A stretch of 64,000 nucleotides of DNA from Cellvibrio fontiphilus (GTDB taxonomy: Bacteria; Pseudomonadota; Gammaproteobacteria; Pseudomonadales; Cellvibrionaceae). Every line of letters begins with the position of its first letter. Positions within the stretch are counted from its first letter, which is position 1. Both the position numbers and the translations under genes were made by a program. The notes beneath the pieces are model-generated. The model worked only from the letters and a program-made list of their open reading frames with translations. It made no database searches and was not told the origin of the DNA. The stretch lies in NCBI RefSeq assembly GCF_035317345.1, contig NZ_JAYKTU010000002.1, one strand, 5' to 3'. Shown here one piece after another: positions 35,397-43,102 of this stretch.

Positions 35397-38192
35397 ATGA
35401 GCGCATCCTCCGCCAATCCCAGCGAATTTTACCAACGTGCCTGCCGCCAGCTGCAACAGCGCTCGCGCGGTGGGCGCCTGCCTGAGCTGAGTGAATCCGA
35501 GCAAACCCAGCGCGAACTTGAGATCTATCGGCTTGCCCTGCAATTACAGCAGCAGGAGCTGGATCAACTCAAACAACAGTTTGACGCCCTGGCCAGTGCC
35601 GAACGCCAGCAGCTGGATGCCCTGCTCACCAGTACCCGCATTCTCGAAGCCTCCCAAGCCATCGCCAAAGTGGGCGGGGTGGAGCTGCATGTACCCAGCC
35701 GGCAAATCTACTGGACCGCTGAAACCTACCGCATCCACGACACCAGCCCCGCAGAGTTCACACCCAGCCTGGATGAAGGTTTTTCCATGTACCCGCCCGG
35801 CTCGCGCGAGCGCATTGCACAAGCCATGCAGCGGGCCATGGCAACCGGCGAAGTGTTTGATATCGAGGTTGAAAAATACACCTTCAAAGGCCGCAAAATT
35901 GACCTGCGCACCACCTGCACTGCCCATTACGAAAATGGCGAGCTGGTGCGCCTGACCGGCATTTACCAGGACATTAGCGAGCGCAAACGCGCCGAGCGCC
36001 GCTACCAGCATCACAACCGAATCCTTGAAATGCTACTGGCCAAATTTCCGCTGGAAGAGGTGCTGGAGTGCATAGTGTGCGATGTGGAGGCGCTGGTTCC
36101 AGACGCGATTTGTAGCATTTTATTAACCGATGACAGCGGCACCCACCTGACCCACGGCGCCGCACCGCACCTGCCTGAATTTTATGTGCAAGCAATCAAC
36201 GGCGCAGCGATTGGCCCCGCTGCCGGCTCTTGTGGCACAGCTGCCTACCTGCGCGAGCAGGTGATTGTGGAGGATATCCAAACCCATCCCTACTGGCGCG
36301 ACTACCGCGCGCTCGCCGAACAGGCCGGTCTGCGCGCCTGCTGGTCGCAGCCTATCTTCTCTGCCGATAGCAAAGTGCTGGGCACCTTTGCCATTTATCA
36401 CCGCGATCCCACTAGCCCCCAAGCAGAAGACCTGCGGCTAATCGAAAGTGAAGCGCGCCTCTCGGCACTGGCGATTGAGCAATCGCGTGTAGAGACACGC
36501 CTGCAATTGGCGGCCAGTGTCTTTACCCATGCACGCGAGGGGATATTTATCACCGACTTGCAGGGCAACATCATCGAGGTGAACCAGATTTTCTGTGACA
36601 TCACCGGCTATAGCCGCGAGGAAGTGATCGGTAAAAACCCACGCATGATGAAATCCGGCCTGCACGGCCATGAATTTTATGCCGGCCTTTGGCGCGACCT
36701 GGAGCAAAAAGGTTACTGGCACGGCGAGCTGTGGAATCGCCACAAGAATGGCAAGCTCTACGCCACCATGATGACTATCAGCGCCGTGCAGGACGGTCTC
36801 GGCCACCCGCAGAGCTATGTGAATTTATTTACCGACATCACCCCCATCAAAGAGCACCAGCGCCAGCTGGAATATATCGCCCACTACGATGCGCTCACCG
36901 GCCTGCCCAACCGCGTATTACTGGCAGACCGCTTGAAACAGGCCATCTCCCAAAGCCATCGCCAAAACGCAGCACTGGCGGTGGTGTACATCGACCTGGA
37001 TGGCTTTAAAGCCATCAACGACCAATATGGCCACGATACCGGCGATCAGCTGCTGGTGAGTATTGCCCACCGGCTCAAAGCCACCCTGCGGGAAGGCGAT
37101 ACCATCGCCCGCATTGGTGGCGATGAATTTGTGGTGGTCATGACCGGATTGGAGACAGCCCAAAGCCATGAGTTGGTATTGCATCGCCTGCTGGAGGAGG
37201 CAGCCGCGCCACTGATGCTGAACCACCAGATGCTGCAAGTCTCCGCCAGCATCGGCGTAACCCTCTACCCGCAGGATGCCGCCGATGCCGACCAACTATT
37301 GCGCCATGCCGACCAGGCTATGTATGTGGCCAAACAAGCGGGTAAAAATGGTTATCACCTGTTTGATGTAGCGCGCGATATTGCGGTAAAAACCCAGCGC
37401 GAAACACTGGAGCATATTCGCGTAGCGTTGGATAAGCGCGAGTTTGTGCTTTTCTACCAACCCAAGGTCAACATGTGTAATGGTGAGATCATCGGCGTGG
37501 AAGCGCTGGTACGCTGGCAACATCCACAGCAGGGCTTGCTGCCACCAATTAAATTTTTACCCGTGATTGAAGGTCATCCCTTGAGCATTGAATTGGGCGA
37601 CTGGGTAATCGATGAGGCCTTGTGCCAAATTGAACGCTGGCAGGCGCAGGGGTTGAATATGCCGGTAAGTGTGAACGTGGGCGCCTTGCAGTTGCAACGC
37701 AGTGATTTTGCCGCGCGCCTCGCTGAGCAATTACTCGCACACCCCGATGTCCCCCCCGCGTTTTTAGAGTTGGAAATTGTAGAAACCAGCGCGTTAAAAG
37801 ATATAACAGAGGTGGCTGACCTGATGCGCGCCTGCTGTGCGCTGGGTGTGCATTTTGCGGTAGACGATTTTGGCACCGGCTATTCGTCACTAACTTATTT
37901 AAAACGCCTGCCGGCGGATTTATTAAAAATCGACCAAACCTTTGTGCGCGATATGTTGGATGACCCGGATGATTTAGCAATAGTAAAAGGCGTCATAGGT
38001 CTGGCCAACGCCTTCCACCGGCGCGTCATTGCTGAAGGGGTAGAAACCATCGCCCACGGCGCCCTGTTAATTCCGCTCGGCTGCGAATTGGCGCAGGGTT
38101 ATGGCATTGCCCGCCCCATGCCCGCACAGGATTTACCCGACTGGGCAGCACAGTGGCGACCAGATCCTGCCTGGACCAAATTTGCGACCTGA
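35397..38192 (+). CDS. PAS-GAF-PAS-GGDEF-EAL bifunctional c-di-GMP protein
   Basis: 931 residues. Coiled coil 45-85; PAS 85-200 (ending GIYQDISERKRAERR); GAF 205-365 (AGSCGTAAYLREQVIVEDI); PAS 370-490 (EGIFITDLQGNIIEVNQIF); GGDEF 495-660 with IARIGGDEFVVVMTG; EAL 670-925 with GVEALVRWQHP and VDDFGTGYSSLTYL. Both active sites keep the canonical residues, so it could make and break c-di-GMP, as found for many such hybrids. Cytoplasmic, without membrane helices. Monocistronic, with GGAAGACCC before the ATG. Confidence 0.94.
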   Translation: MSASSANPSEFYQRACRQLQQRSRGGRLPELSESEQTQRELEIYRLALQLQQQELDQLKQQFDALASAERQQLDALLTSTRILEASQAIAKVGGVELHVPSRQIYWTAETYRIHDTSPAEFTPSLDEGFSMYPPGSRERIAQAMQRAMATGEVFDIEVEKYTFKGRKIDLRTTCTAHYENGELVRLTGIYQDISERKRAERRYQHHNRILEMLLAKFPLEEVLECIVCDVEALVPDAICSILLTDDSGTHLTHGAAPHLPEFYVQAINGAAIGPAAGSCGTAAYLREQVIVEDIQTHPYWRDYRALAEQAGLRACWSQPIFSADSKVLGTFAIYHRDPTSPQAEDLRLIESEARLSALAIEQSRVETRLQLAASVFTHAREGIFITDLQGNIIEVNQIFCDITGYSREEVIGKNPRMMKSGLHGHEFYAGLWRDLEQKGYWHGELWNRHKNGKLYATMMTISAVQDGLGHPQSYVNLFTDITPIKEHQRQLEYIAHYDALTGLPNRVLLADRLKQAISQSHRQNAALAVVYIDLDGFKAINDQYGHDTGDQLLVSIAHRLKATLREGDTIARIGGDEFVVVMTGLETAQSHELVLHRLLEEAAAPLMLNHQMLQVSASIGVTLYPQDAADADQLLRHADQAMYVAKQAGKNGYHLFDVARDIAVKTQRETLEHIRVALDKREFVLFYQPKVNMCNGEIIGVEALVRWQHPQQGLLPPIKFLPVIEGHPLSIELGDWVIDEALCQIERWQAQGLNMPVSVNVGALQLQRSDFAARLAEQLLAHPDVPPAFLELEIVETSALKDITEVADLMRACCALGVHFAVDDFGTGYSSLTYLKRLPADLLKIDQTFVRDMLDDPDDLAIVKGVIGLANAFHRRVIAEGVETIAHGALLIPLGCELAQGYGIARPMPAQDLPDWAAQWRPDPAWTKFAT

Positions 38193-38396
38193 ATCGCAAT
38201 AGGCAAACACCTACTGCAACTACTCAAAAAAATGGGTACGACATTTAAGATAAATCTCTCAAGCGCTCACCACTGCCTCTCTCACAGCACACATCCACCG
38301 CGCAGACCGGGCGCTTGGCGCTATTCTCAGATTGTATTATCAATAATAAATCGTTAATCTTCTTTGATCTTTTTGCTTATCTGGACGACAAAAATA

Positions 38397-39116
38397 ATGG
38401 CGCTTCTCGACCGCAACTTCAATCTTTCACAACGCATGGTACAAGAGCTGGGCCGCACGATTATCTGCGGCGAATTCAGTGATGACAGTTTGCCCACCGA
38501 AGCCGAGCTGTGTGAAAAATTTGGCGTTAGCCGCAGTGCGGTGCGCGAAGCTGTAAAAATGCTTTCTGCCAAAGGGCTTATCTCCAGCAAACCGCGCCAG
38601 GGCATTCGCATTCAACCGGAAGACCAATGGAATATTTTTGACCCGGATTTATTGCGCTGGACACTGGAGAGCCGCCCAACACTGAAAGTGTTAAAAGAAT
38701 TCCTGCAAGTGCGCATCGCCATAGAACCCGAAGCAGCATCACTTGCCGCACGCTACGCCGATGACAAGAAAATCGATGCTATCGAACAGGCGCTGGAGCG
38801 CATGCGCAACGCCGATGAAAACAGCAAAGAAGATCTGGAAGCCGACATCGCATTCCACGTCAGTATTCTCTACGCCAGTAACAACCGCTTTTACATTCGC
38901 TTGCGCGATTTTATTTCAACCGCCTTGCGCGTCAGTATCAGCCACACCAGCCCCATTAAAGGCAACCACGATGGCATAGTGGAAGATCACGCCAAAGTGT
39001 TCAACGCCATCAAAAACCGTAACCCTGAACGCGCCAAACAATCCATGCTCGCACTGATCGACGAAGCACTGAATTTTATTGAGGATGAAATTGTGAAGCA
39101 GGAAAGCGCGAAATAA
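38397..39116 (+). CDS. FadR-subfamily GntR regulator
   Basis: 239 residues from the ATG at 38397 (MALLDRNFNLSQRMVQELGR); no good ribosome binding site precedes it and an upstream frame to 38364 is not family-like. Winged HTH (LPTEAELCEKFGVSRSAVRE), then an all-helical FCD ligand domain (residues 90-235) with metal-binding His (DIAFHVSIL, DHAKVF). FCD regulators sense sugar acids or carboxylates. A 12-base palindrome ATTATCAATAAT at 38336-38347, 50 bases upstream, may be an autoregulatory site. Targets unknown. Confidence 0.9.
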   Translation: MALLDRNFNLSQRMVQELGRTIICGEFSDDSLPTEAELCEKFGVSRSAVREAVKMLSAKGLISSKPRQGIRIQPEDQWNIFDPDLLRWTLESRPTLKVLKEFLQVRIAIEPEAASLAARYADDKKIDAIEQALERMRNADENSKEDLEADIAFHVSILYASNNRFYIRLRDFISTALRVSISHTSPIKGNHDGIVEDHAKVFNAIKNRNPERAKQSMLALIDEALNFIEDEIVKQESAK

Positions 39117-39140
39117 TTTTTCATCCAAATACTGAAACAC

Positions 39141-39171
39141 AAAAAGGCAGAACAATGTTTCTGCCTTTTTT
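39141..39171 (+). terminator. Terminator of FadR-type gene
   Basis: 12-bp perfect stem (39141-39152 with 39159-39170) with A-run and T-run flanks, GGCAG core, 24 bases after the stop. Confidence 0.92.
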
Positions 39172-39471
39172 ATGTCCCGTTGCTTTGCTCCCATCTCCAT
39201 TTTGTTTTTTATTTTTTTGCCTTCTCTCTTTTTTGAATTTTCTTTTACATATTTTCAGTGCAGCTTTTCACCTTTTCCTATCAATTTTTGTCGACACCTT
39301 TAACCCATACCTTTTCATATCGCAGTAAATTTTTTACCTCCGAAAAAACCAGGCATAAAATTACCCTGCTATACAAGTCAGCAGAAATTTTTTGTTAAAG
39401 CATTCCAGGTGAATTGGGTGCAACTGATATAGTCAACAAAACAATAGCCCTGATTAACAAGGAACTTTGCC
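39172..39471. other. Intergenic, pyrimidine-rich
   Basis: 300 bases, strongly T/C-rich between 39195 and 39300 on the plus strand. No gene or convincing promoter was found; AAGGAACTTTGCC before the next ATG is its ribosome binding site. Confidence 0.5.
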
Positions 39472-40368
39472 ATGCAAAAAATACTAGCCTTTTTATGGAT
39501 GCTGACGTTCAGTCTTGCAACACCCGCTTCGGCCGAAACGACCGATAGCCGGATACTAGAAGGTGGTGGCACTGGAAAATTTCCAGCCATCATGAAAAGC
39601 GAGGACTCACTGCCAACCCACACCATTTTCCGCCCGCAAGATATCCAGCATTTCAATGGTAAAAAAACCTTACCTCTTGTTATTTGGGGTAATGGCGCCT
39701 GCTTTGACTCGCCGTTTGAACACGTCAATTTTTTAAATGAAATCGCCTCACAGGGTTTTATGGTTATCGCTATAGGAACTATGCCCAGAGCATCTGGCGA
39801 GCAAAATAAAGAGAGATCAACCTCGGCCAAACTCACTGCGGCTATAGACTGGGCCTTTGCGCAAAATACCAATAAAAATAGCGCTTACTTCAAAAAACTG
39901 AACACCAACAAAATTGCGCTTGCCGGTATGTCTTGCGGTGGATTACAAGCACTGGAAGTGGCAGGCGACCCGCGCATCACCACACTGATAGTCGCCAACA
40001 GCGGAATTTTTATCGAACCACTGCGCGGCAATGCCATGCCGATGATGCCGCAACTGGACAAAACCCAACTGAAAAAAATTCACACACCAACCCTCTATTT
40101 GCTGGGCGGCCCATCGGACATAGCCTATAAAAATGGCATGGATGATGTGGAAAAGATTAATCATGTACCGGTATTTGTCGCCAACCTGGATGTAGGCCAC
40201 GGCGGCACCTATGCCCAACCCTTTGGCGGTGAATATGGAAAGGTCGCCACCGCTTGGCTCAACTGGCAACTAAAAGACGATAAAAAATCAGCAAAGCTTT
40301 TTAGCGGGAAAACTCCGGAGTTATCGACATGGAAAGGCTGGGTTGTTGACAAAAAAAATATGAAATAA
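39472..40368 (+). CDS. Secreted alpha/beta-hydrolase
   Basis: 298 residues. The signal peptide MQKILAFLWMLTFSLATPAS ends at ASAETT. Core fold: LPLVIWGNGACFDSPFEHVN, nucleophile elbow IALAGMSCGGLQALEV (GMSCG), Asp likely in GGPSDIAYKN and His in LDVGHGGTYAQP. The pattern resembles secreted dienelactone-hydrolase/PAF-acetylhydrolase-like proteins. The substrate is unknown; polysaccharide or ester degradation would suit the lifestyle. Confidence 0.8.
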   Translation: MQKILAFLWMLTFSLATPASAETTDSRILEGGGTGKFPAIMKSEDSLPTHTIFRPQDIQHFNGKKTLPLVIWGNGACFDSPFEHVNFLNEIASQGFMVIAIGTMPRASGEQNKERSTSAKLTAAIDWAFAQNTNKNSAYFKKLNTNKIALAGMSCGGLQALEVAGDPRITTLIVANSGIFIEPLRGNAMPMMPQLDKTQLKKIHTPTLYLLGGPSDIAYKNGMDDVEKINHVPVFVANLDVGHGGTYAQPFGGEYGKVATAWLNWQLKDDKKSAKLFSGKTPELSTWKGWVVDKKNMK

Positions 40369-40385
40369 AAAATAAAATAACCCAA

Positions 40386-40411
40386 AGAAGCAGAGTAAAA
40401 ACTCTGCTTCT
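40386..40411. terminator. Bidirectional hairpin between hydrolase and HPF-like gene
   Basis: 11-bp perfect stem AGAAGCAGAGT/ACTCTGCTTCT with loop AAAA, in the 58-base gap between convergent genes. Confidence 0.75.
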
Positions 40412-40426
40412 ATTTGCACGGAAATA

Positions 40427-40747
40427 CTAGATATTTCGCTTGGAAAGTTTTCCTAATTCACTATCCAGCAGGCTGACCATTTTTTGGGAAGCACCTGCGA
40501 CTGCTTGTTCAATAGTGCCAGCCTCACCTGTTACTGCGGCTGGCTCGCGCCCTGCCAATCGCGCCTCAAGCAAACAGCGTTTGTCTTTCCGTCCTGATTT
40601 AGCACCGTTTTCATCGCTTAAATGCACTTCCACGCGTGTGAGCTGGGCAGAAAAGCGCCCCAAATTTTTAGAAAGTATGCCTTCAATCTGCCGGGCCAAA
40701 CCTTCTTTGCCTGGAATGTTTTTATCCGTATTCACCTGAATTTGCAT
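40427..40747 (-). CDS. HPF/RaiA-family ribosome-associated protein
   Basis: 106 residues from the ATG at 40747, which has GGAGGTAGAT upstream; a GTG-type start at 40759 is unlikely. MQIQVNTDKNIPGKEGLARQ, VEVHLSDENGAK and the central RCLLEARLAGREPAAV fit the compact HPF/RaiA fold that binds 30S subunits and promotes hibernation. It lacks the long C-terminal dimerisation domain. A divergent subtype; function inferred from the fold. Confidence 0.75.
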   Translation of the reverse strand: MQIQVNTDKNIPGKEGLARQIEGILSKNLGRFSAQLTRVEVHLSDENGAKSGRKDKRCLLEARLAGREPAAVTGEAGTIEQAVAGASQKMVSLLDSELGKLSKRNI

Positions 40748-40892
40748 ATCTACCTCCAATCAAGTCATCTTCATTAAGGTGCTGCATTTTTTATGACTGA
40801 TAATTAGCGGTGGGGTTCAGATGATTAGGTTAATAATTGGAAAGCTGTGTAAAGGCTGCCATAGATACTAAATAAGGACACATCGGTAATTA

Positions 40893-41351
40893 TTAGGCGA
40901 CTGAGGCTAAAGTAAATTTTAATCTGGTCAGCATTCTTTTTTGAGGTTCACTGTATATTTCCCCCACTTTAAATGCCCCTTTTTTTAAATAGAAACCTTC
41001 AGCGTCTGGATCAGATGTTATATAAAACTCAGTGATATTCAGCGTTTTACACTCTGAAAGAATTTTTTCAAACACCAAATTGCCGTACCCTTTACCAATA
41101 GCCGATGGTAATAGCCAAAAATGATCCAGCTCATTATTATCGCCTTTCACTATAGCGAAGAATCCAATCATTTCTTTATCTTTTAAAATTAGTTTGACTG
41201 TATTGCCAGTAATATACTCTTCTTCAAACCTTAAATTAGATCTCCATTCCTCTAGTTGCTCTTGAGAATACCCCCAATAGCCCTTCGACGTAATTAAGGT
41301 ATCCCGAAGCAGCTCTGCATGTGTTGCTCCGGCATCTATAAAATTGAGCAA
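40893..41351 (-). CDS. GNAT acetyltransferase
   Basis: 152 residues. Acetyl-CoA loop WLLPSAIGKGYGNLVFEKIL (variant of the R/Q-x-x-G-x-G/A motif, here IGKGYGN) and C-terminal YLKKGAFKVGEIYSEPQKR. The only usable start is a TTG at 41351 without a good ribosome binding site, so the true start is uncertain. Substrate unknown. The region beyond is AT-rich and holds ccdAB. Confidence 0.75.
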   Translation of the reverse strand: MLNFIDAGATHAELLRDTLITSKGYWGYSQEQLEEWRSNLRFEEEYITGNTVKLILKDKEMIGFFAIVKGDNNELDHFWLLPSAIGKGYGNLVFEKILSECKTLNITEFYITSDPDAEGFYLKKGAFKVGEIYSEPQKRMLTRLKFTLASVA

Positions 41352-41624
41352 TTTTTTATACTCGAGATTAGATTAGACCGCAGTGTTTAAAGCTGCGCAT
41401 GGATAACCTTTGTGCAAAAAACCACAAAGCCGCGATTAAAAGTTAGCTACAGAAATTTTTTACTTTTACACTTTAATATTAATTTTTTAATAGGTTGCAA
41501 TGTAATGACTCACGAGCAAAAATATGATTTTATTTTCTCAAAGGCCTCATTTGTTACAGAAATAAAGCCGTTACTATACTGGCCTTACCTGCACAAGGAC
41601 GGCAACAACACTCAGCTCGGTATA
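41352..41624. other. Intergenic with possible gene remnant
   Basis: An 83-codon frame from 41412 to 41663 has no recognisable family, a GTG start without a ribosome binding site and an AT-rich composition. It is treated as remnant or non-coding rather than a gene. The ccd promoter begins at 41625. Confidence 0.4.
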
Positions 41625-41662
41625 TTGCACTTTGATCTATATGCGCATAAGGTATGCACATA
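41625..41662 (+). promoter_or_regulatory. ccdAB promoter and operator candidate
   Basis: TTGCAC (41625-41630), 17 bases, TAAGGT (41648-41653). Overlapping the -10 are two near-identical, individually palindromic decamers, TATGCGCATA (41640-41649) and TATGCACATA (41653-41662), 13 bases apart. Such paired sites before a CcdA gene fit autorepression by CcdA-CcdB. Inference from position and symmetry. Confidence 0.5.
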
Positions 41663-41682
41663 ACTTACGCGGATAAATATCC

Positions 41683-41928
41683 ATGAGCCAAACGTATAAT
41701 ACCCAAGCCCCCAAAAAGCCCGTTAATGTCAGTATAAACAGCGACTTACTTGAAAGAGCCAGAGGGCTTAACATCAACCTCTCTGCAACATTTGAGCAGG
41801 CATTGGCTGAACAATTACGCAACGAACAACGAGCCCAATGGTTGCGGGAGAATGCAGAGGCTATTAAAACCTATAATCAATATATTGAATCCAACGGAAG
41901 CTTTAGCGATAGCATAAGGAAATTTTAA
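41683..41928 (+). CDS. ccdA: CcdA-family antitoxin
   Basis: 81 residues. The N-terminus is a ribbon-helix-helix DNA-binding unit (KKPVNVSINSDLLERARGLN) and the C-terminal half is the disordered toxin-binding tail (EQRAQWLRENAEAIKTYNQY followed by ESNGSFSDSIRKF), both diagnostic of CcdA. It neutralises CcdB and represses its own operon. The stop codon TAA overlaps the place where the toxin should start. Confidence 0.92.
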   Translation: MSQTYNTQAPKKPVNVSINSDLLERARGLNINLSATFEQALAEQLRNEQRAQWLRENAEAIKTYNQYIESNGSFSDSIRKF

Positions 41929-42245
41929 TAGCCCAGTTCTACGCCTACAAAAACTCAAACCCCGCAACCAAAAAGCAATATCCCTACTTATTGGATATTC
42001 AAAGCGACTTACTGGCCGAACTAAGAACCACACTGGTCGTACCACTCTCCCCCGCCAAAATCTTCGCAGCAATGAGCCTCACAAGGCTCAACCCATCTTT
42101 CACAATCAATGGTGAGGAGTTTATTGGTATAACCCAAGATATTGCTGGAATTGATCGCAGCCAACTGCGTGGCAAACCTTATGATTTGTCCGTATATCGT
42201 CCTGAAATTGTTGCAGCTGTCGATTTTGTGCTTTCGGGAATATGA
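41928..42245 (+). CDS. ccdB: CcdB-family gyrase toxin, start codon ATA
   Basis: In frame 3 the sequence reads (ATA)-AQFYAYKNSNPATKKQYPYL then LDIQSDLLAELRTTLVVPLS and ends VDFVLSGI, a full-length CcdB (about 105 residues) that would poison DNA gyrase. The expected ATG is ATA at 41928-41930, overlapping the ccdA TAA; AAGGA lies seven bases upstream, exactly where a ribosome binding site should be. The only in-frame standard start is a TTG at 41991, which would lack 21 N-terminal residues including the first beta strand. Either the toxin is start-mutated and silent, or it uses AUA poorly. Confidence 0.8.
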   Translation: MAQFYAYKNSNPATKKQYPYLLDIQSDLLAELRTTLVVPLSPAKIFAAMSLTRLNPSFTINGEEFIGITQDIAGIDRSQLRGKPYDLSVYRPEIVAAVDFVLSGI

Positions 42246-42369
42246 AGAACCCTCGCCGCTCACCGTTAATTTAACACCGATAGCGGTTTCCACTTCCGGC
42301 CAATAACTCATCGCATGCATGCTTTTTTTATAAGTTGATCCTTGAGCATCAGAGATTCATCTCAACTCA

Positions 42370-42828
42370 ACCCAATTCAATCTTCATCAAAGTTGCTGCG
42401 CCGCCGCGATAGGATTCCTGTGCGATAAATTGCCAGCCGAGGTTTTCATAAAAATGGGCCTGATCGGGTGTGAATAAATAGAGAGGGTTGTAGCCCAGGG
42501 TTTTGGCGACGGCGACGACTTTGTTTACCAGCAATGCACCTATGCCGCGTTTGCGATAATCCGCATGCACATACACGCTGGCAAGCCAGGGCGATAATTC
42601 CGGGTGGCTGTCCATGTCACTTTCTACCAAGGCTGCGGTGCCTAAGACTTTATCGCCATCCACACAGATATACATGCTGGGCATAGCTTCCGGGCGCAAA
42701 TAGCGCTGCATTTTTTCGATACGCGCTTCCACTGAACCGCCGGGATTTAAATAGCCCCACTGGGCGTGATGCCACTGCGCAATGGTGGGTATGTGTTCGG
42801 GTGCCGAGCGTAAATTAACAATCTTCAA
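42370..42828 (-). CDS. GNAT acetyltransferase
   Basis: About 152 residues. Motif LASVYVHADYRKRGIGALLV is a full acetyl-CoA-binding RxxGIG loop, and LYLFTPDQAHFYENLGWQF is the usual motif B. Cytoplasmic; substrate unknown. It lies opposite ccdAB and upstream of GH81 in the reverse direction. Confidence 0.88.
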
Positions 42829-42932
42829 TGGTTTGTCTCCATCGTTTTGGTTTTTTGCTGAATTCAGCGCTAGTGAATAAACAGATTTTTTCTCAGATCA
42901 AATGATGCGCCAACGCGTCCATTCACGTACCT

Positions 42933-43034
42933 GTCCCAGAAAAACCTGCTGGTCATTGCAAAGTGGAACCGTCCCACCTTGATAATTCATTGAATTTGGG
43001 ACGATTTCAATCTGTGCCCTACTTAGATTGGGAC
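42933..43034. promoter_or_regulatory. Repeated TGGGAC motif before GH81 gene
   Basis: TGGGAC occurs in direct orientation at 42997-43002 and 43029-43034 (each as TTGGGAC) and in inverted orientation as GTCCCA at 42933-42938 and 42971-42976. Four copies in 102 bases, all 70-170 bases before the GH81 start, suggest operator sites for a regulator of glucanase expression. Inference only. Confidence 0.4.
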
Positions 43035-43102
43035 ACCGCTCAGCTGAGGATTAGAGCGGCTTCAACTCTAACAATAATGATGCACAATCAATAGGACATC
43101 AC

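Noticed and set aside
41412..41663. An 83-codon frame before ccdA
   Set aside because: GTG start without ribosome binding site and overlapping the ccd promoter; kept only as a possible remnant.
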